Assembly: GCF_008728515.1 (NCBI RefSeq)
Contig: NC_044996.1
Span: forward strand, 107,967,467 to 108,031,466
Source of the DNA: Papio anubis
Taxonomy: Eukaryota > Chordata > Mammalia > Primates > Cercopithecidae
Direction: 5' to 3'
Length of the DNA: 64,000 nt
Below the pieces are notes generated by a model that worked only from the letters and a program-made list of their open reading frames with translations, ran no database searches and had not been told where the DNA came from. Within the stretch, counting starts at the first letter, position 1. Every line of letters starts with the position of its first letter. Made by a program: the position numbers and the translations under genes. Shown one piece after another: positions 1-11,944 of the stretch.

Positions 1-138
1 TAGCTGGGACTACATGCACACGCCACCATGCCTGGCTAATTTGTTTTTGCATTTTTAGTAGAGATGGGGTTTTACTATGATGGCCAGGCTGGTCTCAAAC
101 TCCTGACCTCATGTGATCTGCCCACCTCGGCCTCCCAT
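1..138 (-). mobile_element. Alu fragment, cut by the left edge
   Basis: Antisense Alu beginning in the TAGCTGGGACTACA region and ending at GGCCTCCCA, so it lacks its outer head (right end here). A short A-rich stretch at 139-174 separates it from the next Alu. Its divergence suggests an AluS or AluJ age. Confidence 0.9.
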
Positions 139-174
139 AGAAACCAACAAAAAAGAAAAAAAAAAAAAAAGTAT

Positions 175-478
175 TGGCTGGGCGCGGTGGCTCAAGCCTG
201 TAATCCCAGCACTTTGGGAGGCCGAGACGGGCGGATCACAAGGTCAGGAGATCGAGACCATCCTGGCTAACACGGTGAAACCCCATCTCTACTAAAAATA
301 CAAAAAACTAGCCGGGCGAGGTGGCAGGCGCCTGTAGTCCCAGCTACTCCGGAGGCTGAGGCAGCAGAACGGCGTAAACCCGGGAGGCGGAGCTTGCAGT
401 GAGCTGAGATCCGGCCACTGCACCCCAGCCTGGGTGACAGAGCAAGACTCTGTCTCAAAAAAAAAAAAAAAAAAAAAA
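175..478 (+). mobile_element. AluY, Old World monkey type
   Basis: Full-length dimeric Alu with a poly-A tail at 457-478. The head reads GGCTCAAGCC, and the right monomer carries GAGATCCGGCCACTG, the young OWM-type combination. Few substitutions are seen, so it is a recent insertion. Confidence 0.93.
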
Positions 479-2384
479 TCTGGTATTTTCTGCTGGCTAT
501 CATATCATTTCACAACACCTCTGTCTCATCATTGATTGAGTAGTTTTTGCTTCTTCTTGTCCTTTTTTGGAGGGAGAGGTTTACTGTATTAGGCTAAAGA
601 ATATAATTCCTTAGGTAACAGCTGGCCCCTTATTCTCTGAATTCATAGCTAACTTCTTCCCAGCATGCTATGGGAGACATGTGACATCATCTTTCAGATG
701 GAAAAATGGATGCCCTAGACATTTACCAAGCAAAGTTGCTGCCCTAGGGTTCTACTCAAATCCCGATTTGAATGTGAGTGTTTTATTGTCATCAATTCCA
801 CTGACTGGTTGCAGCTCTGTAACGGATACATGAGCCATTTCCTAACCATGACAGTATTGCTTATTAAGCAGTGAAGGATCCCAAAGCAGCAGCATGATAG
901 GTGACAGGGCCACAAGTTAAATTAAATCCATGGTGCAAACGATTCTACAAGTGACAACAAATAGATCTGTCAGCCTCACTGGTACCCAATCTCTGAGGAT
1001 AGTTTTGAAAAAGGTTGGCACTGGTACTGGGAGAGGAAACTTGCTGAGGTAACTTTAGGTCAAGGTTAACATACTGCTGGCATGGGGAGGAGAGCACCCC
1101 TCGCCCCAATTGAAGAAGTCGACTACTTTATTAATATCATACAGGCTGAAACTCTCCTAATTCAGTTACTACCATAACCTGACATGAATAACTGACACTA
1201 CACATAATTTATAATCTACAAATGGGCCCAACTGCTAGAGACTGAAGTTCACTACTAACTTAAAAACAATATAAGCAATATAACCAATAAAAACTTACTT
1301 TAAATGAATCATATAAGGGACAACATGTTATGGACCTGCAACAGCCAGACCTTCCTCATCTTTACAGAAGGTAGCTCAGAATACCAGTTGCACAAAATGA
1401 CATATTTTGGCCCTATTTAACTTATTTTCAAGTGGTTCCAAAAGAAGTAGTGAGGAAGCCTTTGGGAGCCCCAGGAAACCACCCCATGTGCCTAAAGGGA
1501 AACTTCATATTTGGTTCCCCAAGGAGGGTCTGGGATGCGTCTAGGGAAGGCAGGAGAAGGTCTCAATGGAAATGAATAAGGTATGGCTAGAAGAAGGCCA
1601 CAGCAACGCCCCATGTTTGCCTCCTGTATTTCTGTGCCCAGACTGGACTTCCACCTCCCTTCTTTCCTGAATTCCCTCATCCCTCACAACTCTTTAGACA
1701 CTAGGAGTGGGGACTATATTCTGAATCTGGCTCTAGTGCCATCAGCAGATCATGAGACGCTAAGTGAAATGAGAGTTTCCCCAACAGTGCCAAAGAATCG
1801 GACTTTCTGCCTGCAAGTGCCATGAGTAATCTCCAGGACCTAGTGATCAATTTTTAGATACCTCAGACACAGTATTTCTTGTCATCACTAATCCCAACTC
1901 ACAGGTGTCTACATGCCACCTCCTGCCATAGGCTCTGAATTCAACAATCTCCAATGTAGTTTTTGTAACATATCCTAGTATGAAAGGGGACTGCATGTCT
2001 CCTTCTTCCCCAGTAATTTATACATAAACAAATTTAAATGGTGACACTTTGGAATGAGAGATATTATCTAAAAAGGAATTGCTGAACTCAGATCTGAGAT
2101 CCTTGGATATTAATAACTAAGTTTCTAAAATATAGCTGCAACTTGGGGGTAGAATGGCACATGGAGTGCACAAGAATGGGATAAAGACTTGGGATGATGC
2201 ACCCAGACACAACAGTCATCCATATCCCTAGAAATACCACCCACTACAGAGCTCTGAGTATTCTAAGTGGTTTTAGCGAAACTGCTTTCTTTAGAATCTA
2301 ACAAAGTGTTACGAAATAAGGTAAGTTCCCTGGCCCCAAGGAGACTTGTCACCCCTGGACTGTGCATTTTAAAAATGAACTTTC
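479..2384. other. Intronic sequence with no recognised repeat
   Basis: About 1.9 kb of single-copy-looking sequence downstream of the Gla exon in gene orientation. Short ORFs on both strands (for example at 1583-1825) show no domain and no splice-site support. I see no feature I can name. Confidence 0.6.
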
Positions 2385-3720
2385 TTATTTTGAAATAATT
2401 TTAAATTTACAGAAAAATTGCAAAGATAATACATAACATTCTCCTGTACTCCTCACCCAGTTTCCCTTAATGTGAGCTTCTGACATTAGAATGGTAAATT
2501 TGTTATAATTAATTGGCTAATTAATCCTAGTCCATTACTATTAACTAAACATAACACTTTATTTAGATTATATTAGTTTTCCCATTAATGCCCTTTTTTT
2601 CCAGAATCTAATTGACATTTCATTTAATCATGTCGCTTTAGTTTCCTCTGGTCTGTGCCAGTTTCCTAGTGTTTTCTAATTTTTTTTTCATGACCCTGAC
2701 TCTTTTGATAGTAGTCAGACATTTTGGAGAATGTCTTTCGGTTTAGATTTCTCTGTAAGTTTCTCATGATTAGACTGGGGTTATGAGTTTGCAGGGATGG
2801 AAATAAATGAAGTGTCTTCTCAGTATACCATATGTGTGACTTAGTAACTTTGATCACCAGGTCAAAGTAGTTTGACAGGTTTCTCCATTGTAAAGTTACC
2901 CCACCTCCCCCTACCCGCTGATCCTTCCCATACTTTGTTCTTTGAAAGCTAGTCTTTAAGTTCAAGTCACACTCAAGGGAAGAAGGAAATTAAGCTCTAC
3001 CTTCTGGGGTGGAGTATTTACATACATAATTTGGAATTCTATAGTGTGGATTTTTCTCTTTTCACCTTTTCATTCATTCATGCATTTATATCATTATACA
3101 ATTGTGTGTATTTATTTTGTGTTTTGGGCTATAATCCAATACTACATTATTTATTTTGTGGCTAAAATTGTTCAGCTTTGGCCGGGCGCGGTGGCTCAAG
3201 CCTGTAATCCCAGCACTTTGGGAGGCCGAGACGGGTGGATCACGAGGTCAGGAGATCGAGACCATCCTGGCTAACACGGTGAAACCCCATCTCTACTAAA
3301 AAATACAAAAAACTAGCCGGGCGATGTGGCGGACGCCTGTAGTCCCAGCTACTCGGGAGGCTGAGGCAGGAGAATGGCGTGAACCCGGGAGGCGGAGCTT
3401 GCAGTGAGCTGAGATCCGGCCACTGTACTCCAGCCTGGGTGACAGAGCGAGACTCCGTCTCAAAAAAAAAAAAAAAAAAAAAAAATTGTTCAGCTTTGGC
3501 CACTGAGAGCTTCTTTAGGTTACCTCCTGTGTCCCTTTAACATGTTCCCATTCTTCGGATTATAGCACTTCCTTACTTTCTCGTACCACAATGTTCTCCA
3601 GTTCATCTTGTATTCTCCACGCTCCAGCCCAATAATTAGCCATGTCCCTAAAACGTCCTGTTTTATTTCACTGTAGAATGGAATTAGAAACCCAGATCTG
3701 GGCACTAGGTGGGACTATGC
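2385..3720 (-). mobile_element. Old L1 (L1M-type) 3' end, split by an AluY
   Basis: Antisense L1 3' region recognised from blocks such as CTCACCCAGTTTCCC, CTCATGATTAGACTGGGG and CAGGTTTCTCCATTGTAAAG, continuing across the Alu at 3181-3481 to GATCTGGGCACTAGG. The two halves join in register once the Alu and its target-site copy are removed. Heavily diverged, with no open frame. Confidence 0.8.
3181..3481 (+). mobile_element. AluY, Old World monkey type, with 17-bp target-site duplication
   Basis: Full-length young Alu inserted into the antisense L1. Perfect 17-bp target duplications (AAAATTGTTCAGCTTTG) flank it at 3164-3180 and 3482-3498. GGCTCAAGCC and GAGATCCGGCCACTG are both present. Confidence 0.95.
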
Positions 3721-4009
3721 AGGTTTGCTAAGCACCCAGACTGTTCCTATGCACGCTAAAGTTTGAAGCCAACCACTGTGGAAAGTCAAGCAAAATAAAC
3801 TAGAAATTATATATGATTAAAAGTTCTGTAATCATTGTTTTAAAGAATTACCACTATTTTCTCAATGTTAGTGCAAGATTAACAGTTCCAAAATGTAGAG
3901 AACCCTCACAGTCTCATAGAGAGAAGAGAGAAAAAGTGACCGTGGTGAAATAATGATTCCTAAATAAAGTGGCAAGAATTCAGCACCTAAAAACTAGAAT
4001 AAATTATAT

Positions 4010-4205
4010 GTATTGAAAGTTTTCTCTGTTCCAAGCACTATACTAAGTGCACAGTCTCAAACCTAATGCTGTAGGTATAATATCCTCCTTTAAAAAGACA
4101 CAAAAATTAAGGCCTAAAAGATGAAATGTTTGCAAAACGCAATACAGTCAGTAGGTGACAGAGCTCAGACACCAAATCAAGGTCCATCTGATTCTCAAAG
4201 CAGAG
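4010..4205 (+). repeat. MIR
   Basis: Diverged MIR: CCAAGCACTATACTAAGTGC, then the core around AGGTATAATATCCTCC and the 3' part GTAGGTGACAGAGCTCAGAC. Boundaries are approximate. Confidence 0.7.
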
Positions 4206-4319
4206 GATTTTGGCATGACAATTCAGCTTTATTGAGGTATAACTGACAAATAAAAATTGTGTATATTTAAGGTTTACAGCATGCTCATATAAGCCTTTGT
4301 GCATATGTCTGCTGTTTCT

Positions 4320-4425
4320 ACCAGAGCGCAAATGCCATGAGGGAGGAACAGCCTATACATTGTCATATATACTGTGTCTGTTACATAGCAGGCATTCAGC
4401 AGATAATGTCTGAATAAATCTGACC
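4320..4425 (+). repeat. L2 3'-end fragment
   Basis: Short LINE-2-like tail with the GCAGGCATTCAGCAGATAATG...GAATAAAT pattern of the L2 3' end. Weak on its own. Confidence 0.5.
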
Positions 4426-5025
4426 CACTTCCTACATGATGAAAATGAGGACCATGAAATACAATATGTTTTCTCCCATTGTATAATTAGACTTGTATTC
4501 CAAATTAGGTAAATAACTCCAACAATAAACATTCTATTGAAAGCGGACTTCTAAATTCACATACTTCATGCTTGGAAATGATGAAAACATGTATGAGTAA
4601 AAGTGTTCTGAGAGATAAATTTTAGTAAACAAAAAGATAGTAAAGATAGTCTAAAAGTATAAAGCAAATCTCAAATCCAATCATTTTCTTCACTGCCAAA
4701 ATTAAGATGAAACTGTGCTGGCAAGGCTAGATCCTGATTAGCAGATAACAAACATTATTCTGAAATAGTTGTTCTGAAACAGATCCAAAAATGAGAATGC
4801 CACTTCAATTACATTTGCTAGATCAAAGGCTAGCACACCTTATCCTAAATGGGATTGTTTTAATGGCATGAACAAACTCAGATGACAAACTTTAAAGCAC
4901 AAAGAAGGAAATATAACAACAACATAATAAAAACCATTTTAAAGTCTATTATCTATCAGCCAACTTGGGAACAAGTTTTAAATCGGTTCTTCCCATAAAT
5001 TAAATTTACTTTGTAATTTGCCAAT
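4426..5025. other. Intronic sequence with no recognised repeat
   Basis: About 600 bp of AT-rich unique-looking sequence. No ORF, RNA gene or repeat recognised. Confidence 0.5.
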
Positions 5026-6090
5026 CCATTCCTTCATTCATCCATCAAATATTTATTTGGCCTCTATTATGTACCAGCACTGCTTTATATGGTAGGGACC
5101 ATAGCTATGAACAAAACAGATGAGAAATGTTGCTCTCATGGAGCTAACGGTCCTGGCAGGGAGGGAGGAGTAACAATTAAAAAAATAAATAAATAAATAG
5201 ATGTCAAATGATGTCAGTGCTTGAAAGAAAAAAGTCACAGAAGGGACAAGAGGTTGCAATTTAAGGTAGGATACTTTCTCACTGAGAAAGTGAACTTGAG
5301 TGAAGACTTGAGAGTGGTGAAGGAACTCAGACATATCCATCTAGCATAGAAGAGAGCAAGTGCCAAAGTCATGAGGCAGGACATGTGCTGTCTGTGTATG
5401 TGAGGAGGCACAAGAAAGCCACAGCAAAGGGGTGGAGTGTCATAGGAGATGTGGTAAAGAAATAACTAATTATGGAGTGAAGGTGTGGGATGAAGATAGA
5501 TGAGGACTGATTGTGTAGTACCTGGTGGGTGATTCTGAGCACTTTGGCCTTTACTGAGGGAGATGGGAAGCCCTTGCAAGTAAGAGACTTTAAAGGATCA
5601 CTCTAACCTGCTGTTTTGAGAATCAACTATGGGGCAGGGGCCAAAAAATCATACAGATGACAGGGTGGTGGTGGCTTGGATGTAAAGTGGTAACAAGTAG
5701 AAAGGTGGCTAGATTCTGAGTATATTTTCATATCAGAACCAACTATTGCAGATGGGGTGTGAGATATGAAAAAAAGAGGAGTCAGAGACGGCAAAAAGCT
5801 TTGGAGATCAGCAAACATGGTGGATGGACTTACTACTTATTGAGATCAGAGAGGCTGTAGTAAGTGTCGATATTTGGGGGAAGGGGTGCAAATATGTCTG
5901 TTTAGTTTGAGAACCATATTTGATTCTAAGATAACATGTTGAGTAGGCAGTTAGCCATACAAGTCTGTAGTTCAGTGTAGCCCTCCAGGAACTACAAATA
6001 TAAATTTGGAAGTTACCAGCATTTGAAGTATGAGAAGAGGAAAGTTCACTAGGGGAGCAATTGTAGGCAGAGCAGAGTTTCAAGAAATGA
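5026..6090 (-). mobile_element. Ancient LINE, L2-like 3' region (antisense)
   Basis: Begins with the antisense L2 3' terminus (CATTCATCCATCAAATATTTATT, then a GTACCAGCACTG block and an AAAT-rich tract at 5180-5200) and continues through GATCACTCTAACCTGCTG and GAGTAGGCAGTTAGCC blocks that I recall from old LINE consensus. Strongly diverged. ORFs reported within it on the minus strand are decayed LINE sequence, not genes. Exact family assignment needs RepeatMasker. Confidence 0.65.
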
Positions 6091-6374
6091 AGTGGTTGTT
6101 GGATGGGGATGTCTTAAGAGAGGGTTTTTTTTTTTTTTCCTTTCTAAGGGCATGTAGGCTAATGAGATGAGAATGATTCCATAGGAAGGAAAAGGTGATG
6201 CTGGAAGTACAGAAAATTTCTCAAGCAATTCTCTCACAGTTGAAGGAATTTCTTCTACTTGCTTCAAAGATTGCTGACATGCAGCGTCCTGTCTGTGGGT
6301 GGGAAATGATATATAGAAGCACTGAGATGGATAAAAGGCCAGAGAGGTAGGCATTAAAAACATTGTTCACCATG

Positions 6375-6498
6375 ATGGCCAGGTATGGTGGCTCACGTCT
6401 ATAATCCTAGCACTTTGGGAGGCTGAGGTGGGCGGACTGCCTGAGCTCAGGATTCCGAGACCAGCCTGGGCAACATGGTGAGATTCCATCTCTACTAA

Positions 6499-6549
<51 letters not shown>

Positions 6550-6713
6550 CTGGATATGGTGGCAAGCACCTGTAGTTCCAGCTACTTAGGAGGCTGAGGC
6601 ACAAGAATCACTTCAACCTGGGAGGCAAAGGTTGCCATGAGCCGAGATTGCGCCACTTCACTCCAGCCTGGGCGACAGAGCGAGAATCTGTCTCCAAAAA
6701 CAACAACAAAAAA
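6375..6713 (+). mobile_element. Alu (S or J) with an internal GT microsatellite
   Basis: Full-length older Alu flanked by matching copies of AAACATTGTTCACC (about 6357-6371 and 6713-6725). The middle A-rich linker has been replaced or expanded into a GT tract at 6503-6547. Confidence 0.9.
6503..6547 (+). repeat. (GT)n microsatellite in the Alu linker
   Basis: About 22 almost uninterrupted GT units, arising within the middle A-rich region of the surrounding Alu. Likely length-polymorphic. Confidence 0.95.
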
Positions 6714-6828
6714 ACATTGTTCACCCTGAGAATCAATGATAAAACTTAAGCAATACGAGAGTAGTAGAATATACAATGAATATATAAAACTCAAATAGCC
6801 TTGAAACTATATATCTGAAAACAGATCC

Positions 6829-7815
6829 AAACCTAGGATAATAAAGAACTCTCAAAGCTCAATAGTAAAATAAAATAAAACATCCCATCAGAAAGTAAGC
6901 CAATGACATGAAGAGAGATTTCACCAAAGAACATACATAAATAGAAAATAGGCACATAAAAAGATGTTCAATATCATGAGCCATTAAGGAAATGCAAATT
7001 AAAATCACAAGACGTTATCGCTACACACCTAGCAGAATGGCTAAAATAAAACATAGTAAAAACACCAAGTGCTCATGAGTATGTAAAGAAACTGGATCTC
7101 TCAAACACTGTTGGTGAGAATGTAAGATGGCAATTTATACAATGACAAATTAGTTTGTCAGTGTGTTAAAAAAACTACACATATACCATACAACCCAAGA
7201 ATTGTACTCCCAGGGACTTACCCCACAGAAATGAAAATGTATGTCAATACAAAAACCTATTAAATGTTCATAACAGCTTTATTTGTAAAAGCCAAGAACT
7301 AGAAACAACACACATGTCTCTCAATAAGCAAATGGCTCAGCAAAATGCTACTCAGAAACAAAAATGAATGAACCATTGATATACATAACTTGGATTAATC
7401 TCAAGAGCATTATGATGACTCTTTGAAGGTTCCATATTATATTATTCCATTTATATAACATTCTTGCAATGGCAGAATTATAGAGATGGAAACAGATTAG
7501 TGATTGCTAAGGGTTAGGGATAGTTGTGGAAGATGGTAGGTGTGACTATTAAGGGGTAGTATGAGGGAAAACTTTGTGGTAATGTAACATGTCTGCTACT
7601 TGATTGCAGTGATGGTTACACAAATCTGTACAAGTGATAAAATGACATAGAACTATACATACAGACTGTACCAAGGTCAGTTTCCTAGTTTTGATCTCAC
7701 AGTTATTTAAGATGTAACCACTGGGGGAAACTGAGTAAAGGCTACATGGGACCTCACTGTATTATCTTTGCAATTTTTTGTGAATCTATAATTATTTCCA
7801 AATAAGATGCTAAAA
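6829..7815 (+). mobile_element. Old L1 (L1M-type) 3' part
   Basis: Sense L1 sequence from the end of ORF2 into the 3' UTR: AAGATGTTCAATATCATGAGCC, then GGAAATGCAAATTAAAATCAC, a hot segment around GCAAATGGCTCAGC, and a 3' UTR ending in an A-rich run. Many stops. An ATGC/AATG tetranucleotide tract follows at 7818-7843. Confidence 0.8.
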
Positions 7816-8273
7816 AAATGCATGCATGCATGCATGAATGAATATAAAAGTTTTCCCTCTCCCCATTACATTACAGATATTAAAATTCCAAATCCATTGT
7901 GTGTGTATTATACAACTAAGCAAATGAGTTATTAATATATTGATGTTATTGGGTGCTGGAATTCTCATTGTAGAAGAACATCTATAAGGAATTTTTACGT
8001 ATCTACAAATATAGAATGGCTGGAGGAGTGCTGAGGGGTTGGATTGGAATTGGAGATCAGCATAATGAATTAGTTATTTCGCATATATGTCTACATTTAT
8101 ACATATGTTTACATGTCTACATATAGACATATATAGAATTTGTATGCATGTATACATATATGTGATTTTTTTTTTCCTAGCTCTATTGCTGAAAGATCCA
8201 GAAGTAATGACATTCTGGTAGCAATGAGCATATTCTAGCTCCCAGATCTCAGTTTCTAAATATTACTCCTAAC
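7816..8273. other. AT-rich intronic stretch with ATGC and CATATA low-complexity tracts
   Basis: Contains (ATGC)n at 7818-7843 and a CATATA/TACATA-rich block at about 8085-8165. No gene or named transposon seen. Confidence 0.6.
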
Positions 8274-8335
8274 TAAAAGTAACCAAATGCCCACTGACAG
8301 ATCACTGTATAAAGAAAATGTGGTATATACACACA
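8274..8335 (+). mobile_element. Short L1 fragment
   Basis: About 60 bp matching the L1 3' region around ATAAAGAAAATGTGGTATAT, immediately before the THE1 LTR. It may be the target of the THE1 insertion. Confidence 0.55.
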
Positions 8336-8669
8336 ATATAGTTTAGCTGTTTCCCCACCCGAATCTTGAATTGTATCTCCCAGAATTCCCACATGTAGTG
8401 GGAGGGGCCCGGGGCAGGTAATTGAATCATGGGGGCCAGTCTTTCCTGTGCTATTCTTACGACAGTGAATAAATCTCACGAGATCTGATGGGTTTATCAG
8501 GGGTTTCCGTTTTGCTTCTTCCTCATTTTCTCTTGCTGCCACCATGTAAGAAGTGCCTTTCACCTCCCGCCTGATTCTAAGGCCTTGCCAGCCATGTGGA
8601 ACTGTAAGTCCAATTAAACCTCTTTTTCTTCCCAGTCTCAGGTTCAGCAGCGTGAAAACGACTAATACA
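8336..8669 (+). mobile_element. THE1-type LTR (MaLR)
   Basis: Retroviral LTR of the MaLR group: a TTTCCCCACCCGAATC head, AATTGAATCATGGGGGC, CTGCCACCATGTAAGAAGTGCC, and the end ACTAATACA. It is followed directly by THE1 internal sequence, so it is the 5' LTR of a truncated element. Confidence 0.85.
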
Positions 8670-9455
8670 GTAAATTGGTACCAGTAGAGTGGGGCACTGC
8701 TGAAAAGATACCCGAAAATGTGGAAGTGACTTTGGAACTGGGTACCAGGCAGAGGTTGGGACAGTTTGGAGGGCTCAGAAGAAGACAGAAAAATGTGGGA
8801 AAGTTTGGAACTTCCTAGAGATTTGTTGAATGGCTTTGACAAAAAAAGCTCATAGTGATATGAACAATAAGGTCCAGACTGAGGTGGTCTCAGATGGAGA
8901 GGAGGAACTTGTTGGGAACTGCAGCAAAGGTGACTCTTGCTATGTCTTAGCAAAGAAACTGGCAGCATTTTGCCCCTGCCCTAGAGATTTGTGGAACTTT
9001 GAACTTGAGAAAGATGATTTAGAGTATCTGGCGGAAGAAATTTCTAGGCAGCAAAGCATCCAAGAGGTGACTTGGGTTCTGTTAAAAGTATTCTATTTTA
9101 AAAGGAAAACAGAGCATAAAAGTTTAGAAATTTTGCAGCCTAATGATGTAGTAAAAAAGAAAAACCCATTTTCTGAGGAAAAATTCAAGCTGGCTTCAGA
9201 AATCTGCATAAGTAACAAGGAGCCAAATGTTAATCCCCAAGACAATGAGGAAAATGTCTCCTGGGCATGTCATGGGTTTTCATGGCAGCCCCTACCCACC
9301 CCTATCACAGACCTGGAAGCCCAGAAGGAAAAAATGGTTTTGTGGGCTGGGCCGAGTGCAGCCTAGGGACATGGTGCCCTGAATCCCAGTCACTCCAGCC
9401 ATTGCTAAAAGGGGCTAAGGTACAGCTTGGCCCATGGTTCAAGTGATTTTATGTT
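8670..9455 (+). mobile_element. THE1 internal region, 3'-truncated
   Basis: Begins with the AAATTGGTACCAGTAGAGTGG leader just after the LTR and runs until recognisable MaLR sequence stops near 9455, with no 3' LTR. It holds a 178-codon open frame at 8830-9366 that includes NFELEKDD and LEYLAEEISRQQS. These correspond to NFEFDNDD and LGYLAEEMSQQQS in the other MaLR element of this window at 42692-43018. The frame is a relic of the MaLR gag-like region with no sign of a functional product. Confidence 0.8.
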
Positions 9456-10353
9456 ACTACATTTTTAAATTTCTCTACAATGAACATATACTATTTTTAA
9501 AAAGTAAAATGAATAAAATAAAACCAACAATGACTAAGCGGACGCAAAGGAAAAAAGCTGGAAGGGAAATAAAGGCCAACAGTGCTTTGTGATTGCATGA
9601 TGGTATCATGGATGATATATTTCTTTCCCTATTTCTAACCCTGTGATTTGACTAAGATGTGACTTCTTCCTCTTACCCCTTTCTTTAAAACTTTTGCATC
9701 TGCTGCTCTTAAGGTATATTTAGTATCTTTTTAGCATTAAGTTACACCACTTGTTTGGCATCTAGGGTTATTTTCCTGCTGCCCAGGACTGAATCTTTAC
9801 ACAATGGCTACCTCTGGTAACAATTTCCAGCTGTGGAGCAGTTCTATAGAATTTTCACCCCTGCCTTGTGCTGTCCCATTCCTGCTCTCCTTGAATAGCA
9901 TATAGTCTAGAGTAAAGAGAAGTAAACAGGAGTATTCTCGTGGAGTGGGAAGGTATGTCTGGATGTCTTTTCTTTTGTAAAACCTTTTAAAACACTATCA
10001 CCATCCATTAGCTTCCTCCACACTTTCTCTGTAATTAGGCAAAGTGATGTTATCTATAACCTTCTAGAACAAAGCTTGGTGCAAATCAAATCCTTCCTAC
10101 TTGTCAAGATGATAAATCCTAGCTCAGCAGAGTCCTATAGAAACGGGGCTTTCAAAGACAGTCCAGCACAAGGGGAGGTGAACCTAGCTCTCCAACCCAC
10201 AGAATATTACTAATTAGATGCCACTTCCTGAGCTCCTAACAAAAGAATTTTTAATTGCTAGCAATGTACATAATTCAGGGATGCAGATTTCAAATATACA
10301 TCAAAAAGGTAGGCAAATTAAGGCAAATTTTTTTAAATTGCCAACATACTTAC
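9456..10353. other. Intronic sequence flanking the Gla exon, no recognised repeat
   Basis: About 0.9 kb between the THE1 remnant and the exon. It lies downstream of the Gla exon in gene direction and starts with the donor GTAAGT at 10353-10348. Nothing else is recognised. Confidence 0.6.
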
Positions 10354-10514
10354 AGTTTTTTCATTATTTTCAAAAGCTTCTCTTGCTTCTTCAAATGTAC
10401 AGAATTCTTCTTTGCACTCACGCTCAATGTTGCCCTGTCTTATTTCTTCAAAAAACCCATTAGCTCTTGGGTAGCGTTTTAATACGGAATTGGCTTTTTC
10501 TCCCGTGAGGAAAA
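10354..10514 (-). CDS. PRRG1: PRRG1 exon encoding the propeptide end and Gla domain
   Basis: This internal exon encodes residues 4-57 of a vitamin K-dependent single-pass membrane protein. Read on the minus strand, the acceptor is a T-rich tract ending in AG at 10516-10515, and the donor GTAAGT starts at 10353. The exon is 161 bp with intron phases 1 and 0. The peptide contains the propeptide end RYPRANGFF, with a basic RxxR-type cleavage site after Arg20, then a Gla domain with Glu at 26, 27, 34, 36, 39, 40, 45, 46, 49, 52 and 55. The Cys37/Cys42 pair lies within ERECKEEFC. In this family the clustered Glu residues are gamma-carboxylated and bind calcium and phospholipid. The reading frame is intact, and the leader VFLTGEKAN matches PRRG1 rather than a clotting factor. 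Residue 14 is Val here; I recall Ile in human but cannot check. The next exon (rest of the Gla domain, transmembrane segment, PPxY-rich tail) is outside the window to the left. Confidence 0.95.
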
Positions 10515-11944
10515 CTAAAAAGAAATATAATAAGAAGCATAAAAATGTAATAAAAAACCTATGTGAGAAGTTGATATACCAGATGAAAACTGCAAGATGC
10601 TCTTTAGAAAACATAGCCAACATCCTAAGCCTCTTTCGGTGAGTCAGCAATGAAGTAACACTCAGCTCCAAACCACTGTATCTGCTATCTTCTTCATCAT
10701 GTGAGTATGTCCTTTCAATAGCAGTTGCCCTGGGCAGGGACAGTGACATAACTAACTATGTGATATTCAGACTTTAGCACATTCCTGCAAACCATGGGTA
10801 TTTAAATATAGTAATAATGATAGCACTACTTATTCTCATTACTGTAAGTAGATACCCCAAGGCATTCTGCTGACAACAGCAGCAGCCAAATCAAATCCAG
10901 TCTCTAGATTATCAGTCTTTGTCCGTCTACCTAAAAATAAATAACACTTCAGTTGACCTAGTAATATAAACCCAGAGAGCTCTTACTTGTATGAAAAGAA
11001 TAGGTTTTAAAAAAAAAAATTGAGAAGTTAAATTTGGCCATGATTCATTCTATGAAAATCCTAATAATAATTTTGTTCTAAATGTACTTGAGTTAAATAC
11101 AGTGTGATGCTTTTTAACACATTCAACCTCATTTCACTGTCCTTTAGAAAAAGAAAATTCTTCTGCATGATTTACAGAGGCATTTCAATATAAACATTCA
11201 AAATACATTTATGAAACCATGTAAAATAATAAGATTATTTTATTTTAATAATAAAATATAAAAATAAAAAATAAGATTTTTTATTTTTAAATACAAATAG
11301 ATTTTAAGTTCAATTTCAATTACATTTTTCTAAAAGAGTGTTGCTTGTTTGGAGAGACAAATATAATGCCACCAGAATTTCATCTCTGTTAATGCAAGAG
11401 ATTAGAACATTTCCTAATTTATAGAATTCTGACATGAGAAAAGGCATATTACGGATCTTTCAAGATGCTAAAAAAGTCTACATTTTCTGAAAAACATTTT
11501 GAAGGAAATGAAAAACTTTAAAAGAGTTATGTGCTCTTTTAAAAATGACAATGACAGTCAGCAATGGAGTAAAGTTTTGCTTTGTTATAGAAATGAGTAT
11601 TTTACTTTATAGAATATATGGACTTATTATTTAGGATTCTTTAAAGTATCCAAATTGATACCAGCTAGATGGCACTTATACCAGGGTGAAAACCATGATA
11701 GGCCTTCAATGAGTATTTCCTTCTGTACCTCAGAAAGGGTTGCCTTTATGACCCTTTATGAGGTACAGAAGGAAGGAAATTCAGAGAATAGATTATGATT
11801 ATGGAATATGAATTCACAGATTCATAGAATATCATTAGAACAAACTTTAGAAAATACAAATTGTGGTAAGTGTAATGAAGGAAAGCAAAAGGTTACTGTT
11901 AAGTTGGAGAATAATAGTAAAATTTTCTAACAATGCTTCTTGCC
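10515..11944. other. Unique intronic sequence with a strong hairpin
   Basis: About 1.4 kb upstream of the Gla exon with no named transposon. AT-rich around 11225-11300. It contains the inverted repeat at 11717-11774, listed separately. Confidence 0.6.
11717..11774. repeat. 24-bp inverted repeat with a 10-nt loop
   Basis: Arms at 11717-11740 and 11751-11774 are reverse complements with a single mismatch, around the loop TGCCTTTATG. The arms begin TTCCTTCTGTACC and end GGTACAGAAGGAA. Confidence 0.95.

Noticed and set aside
8273..8968. 231-codon open frame on the minus strand
   Set aside because: It runs antisense through an L1 fragment, the THE1 LTR and the start of the THE1 internal region. 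Low-complexity coding with no domain; chance opening.
10218..10482. Plus-strand open frames of 81 and 75 codons over the Gla exon
   Set aside because: They are the reverse of the PRRG1 exon and its flanks. The minus strand carries the splice sites and the recognised protein.
11717..11774. Possible microRNA precursor
   Set aside because: The paired stem is about 24 bp, shorter than usual for a precursor, and no lower-stem extension is seen. Kept only as an inverted repeat.
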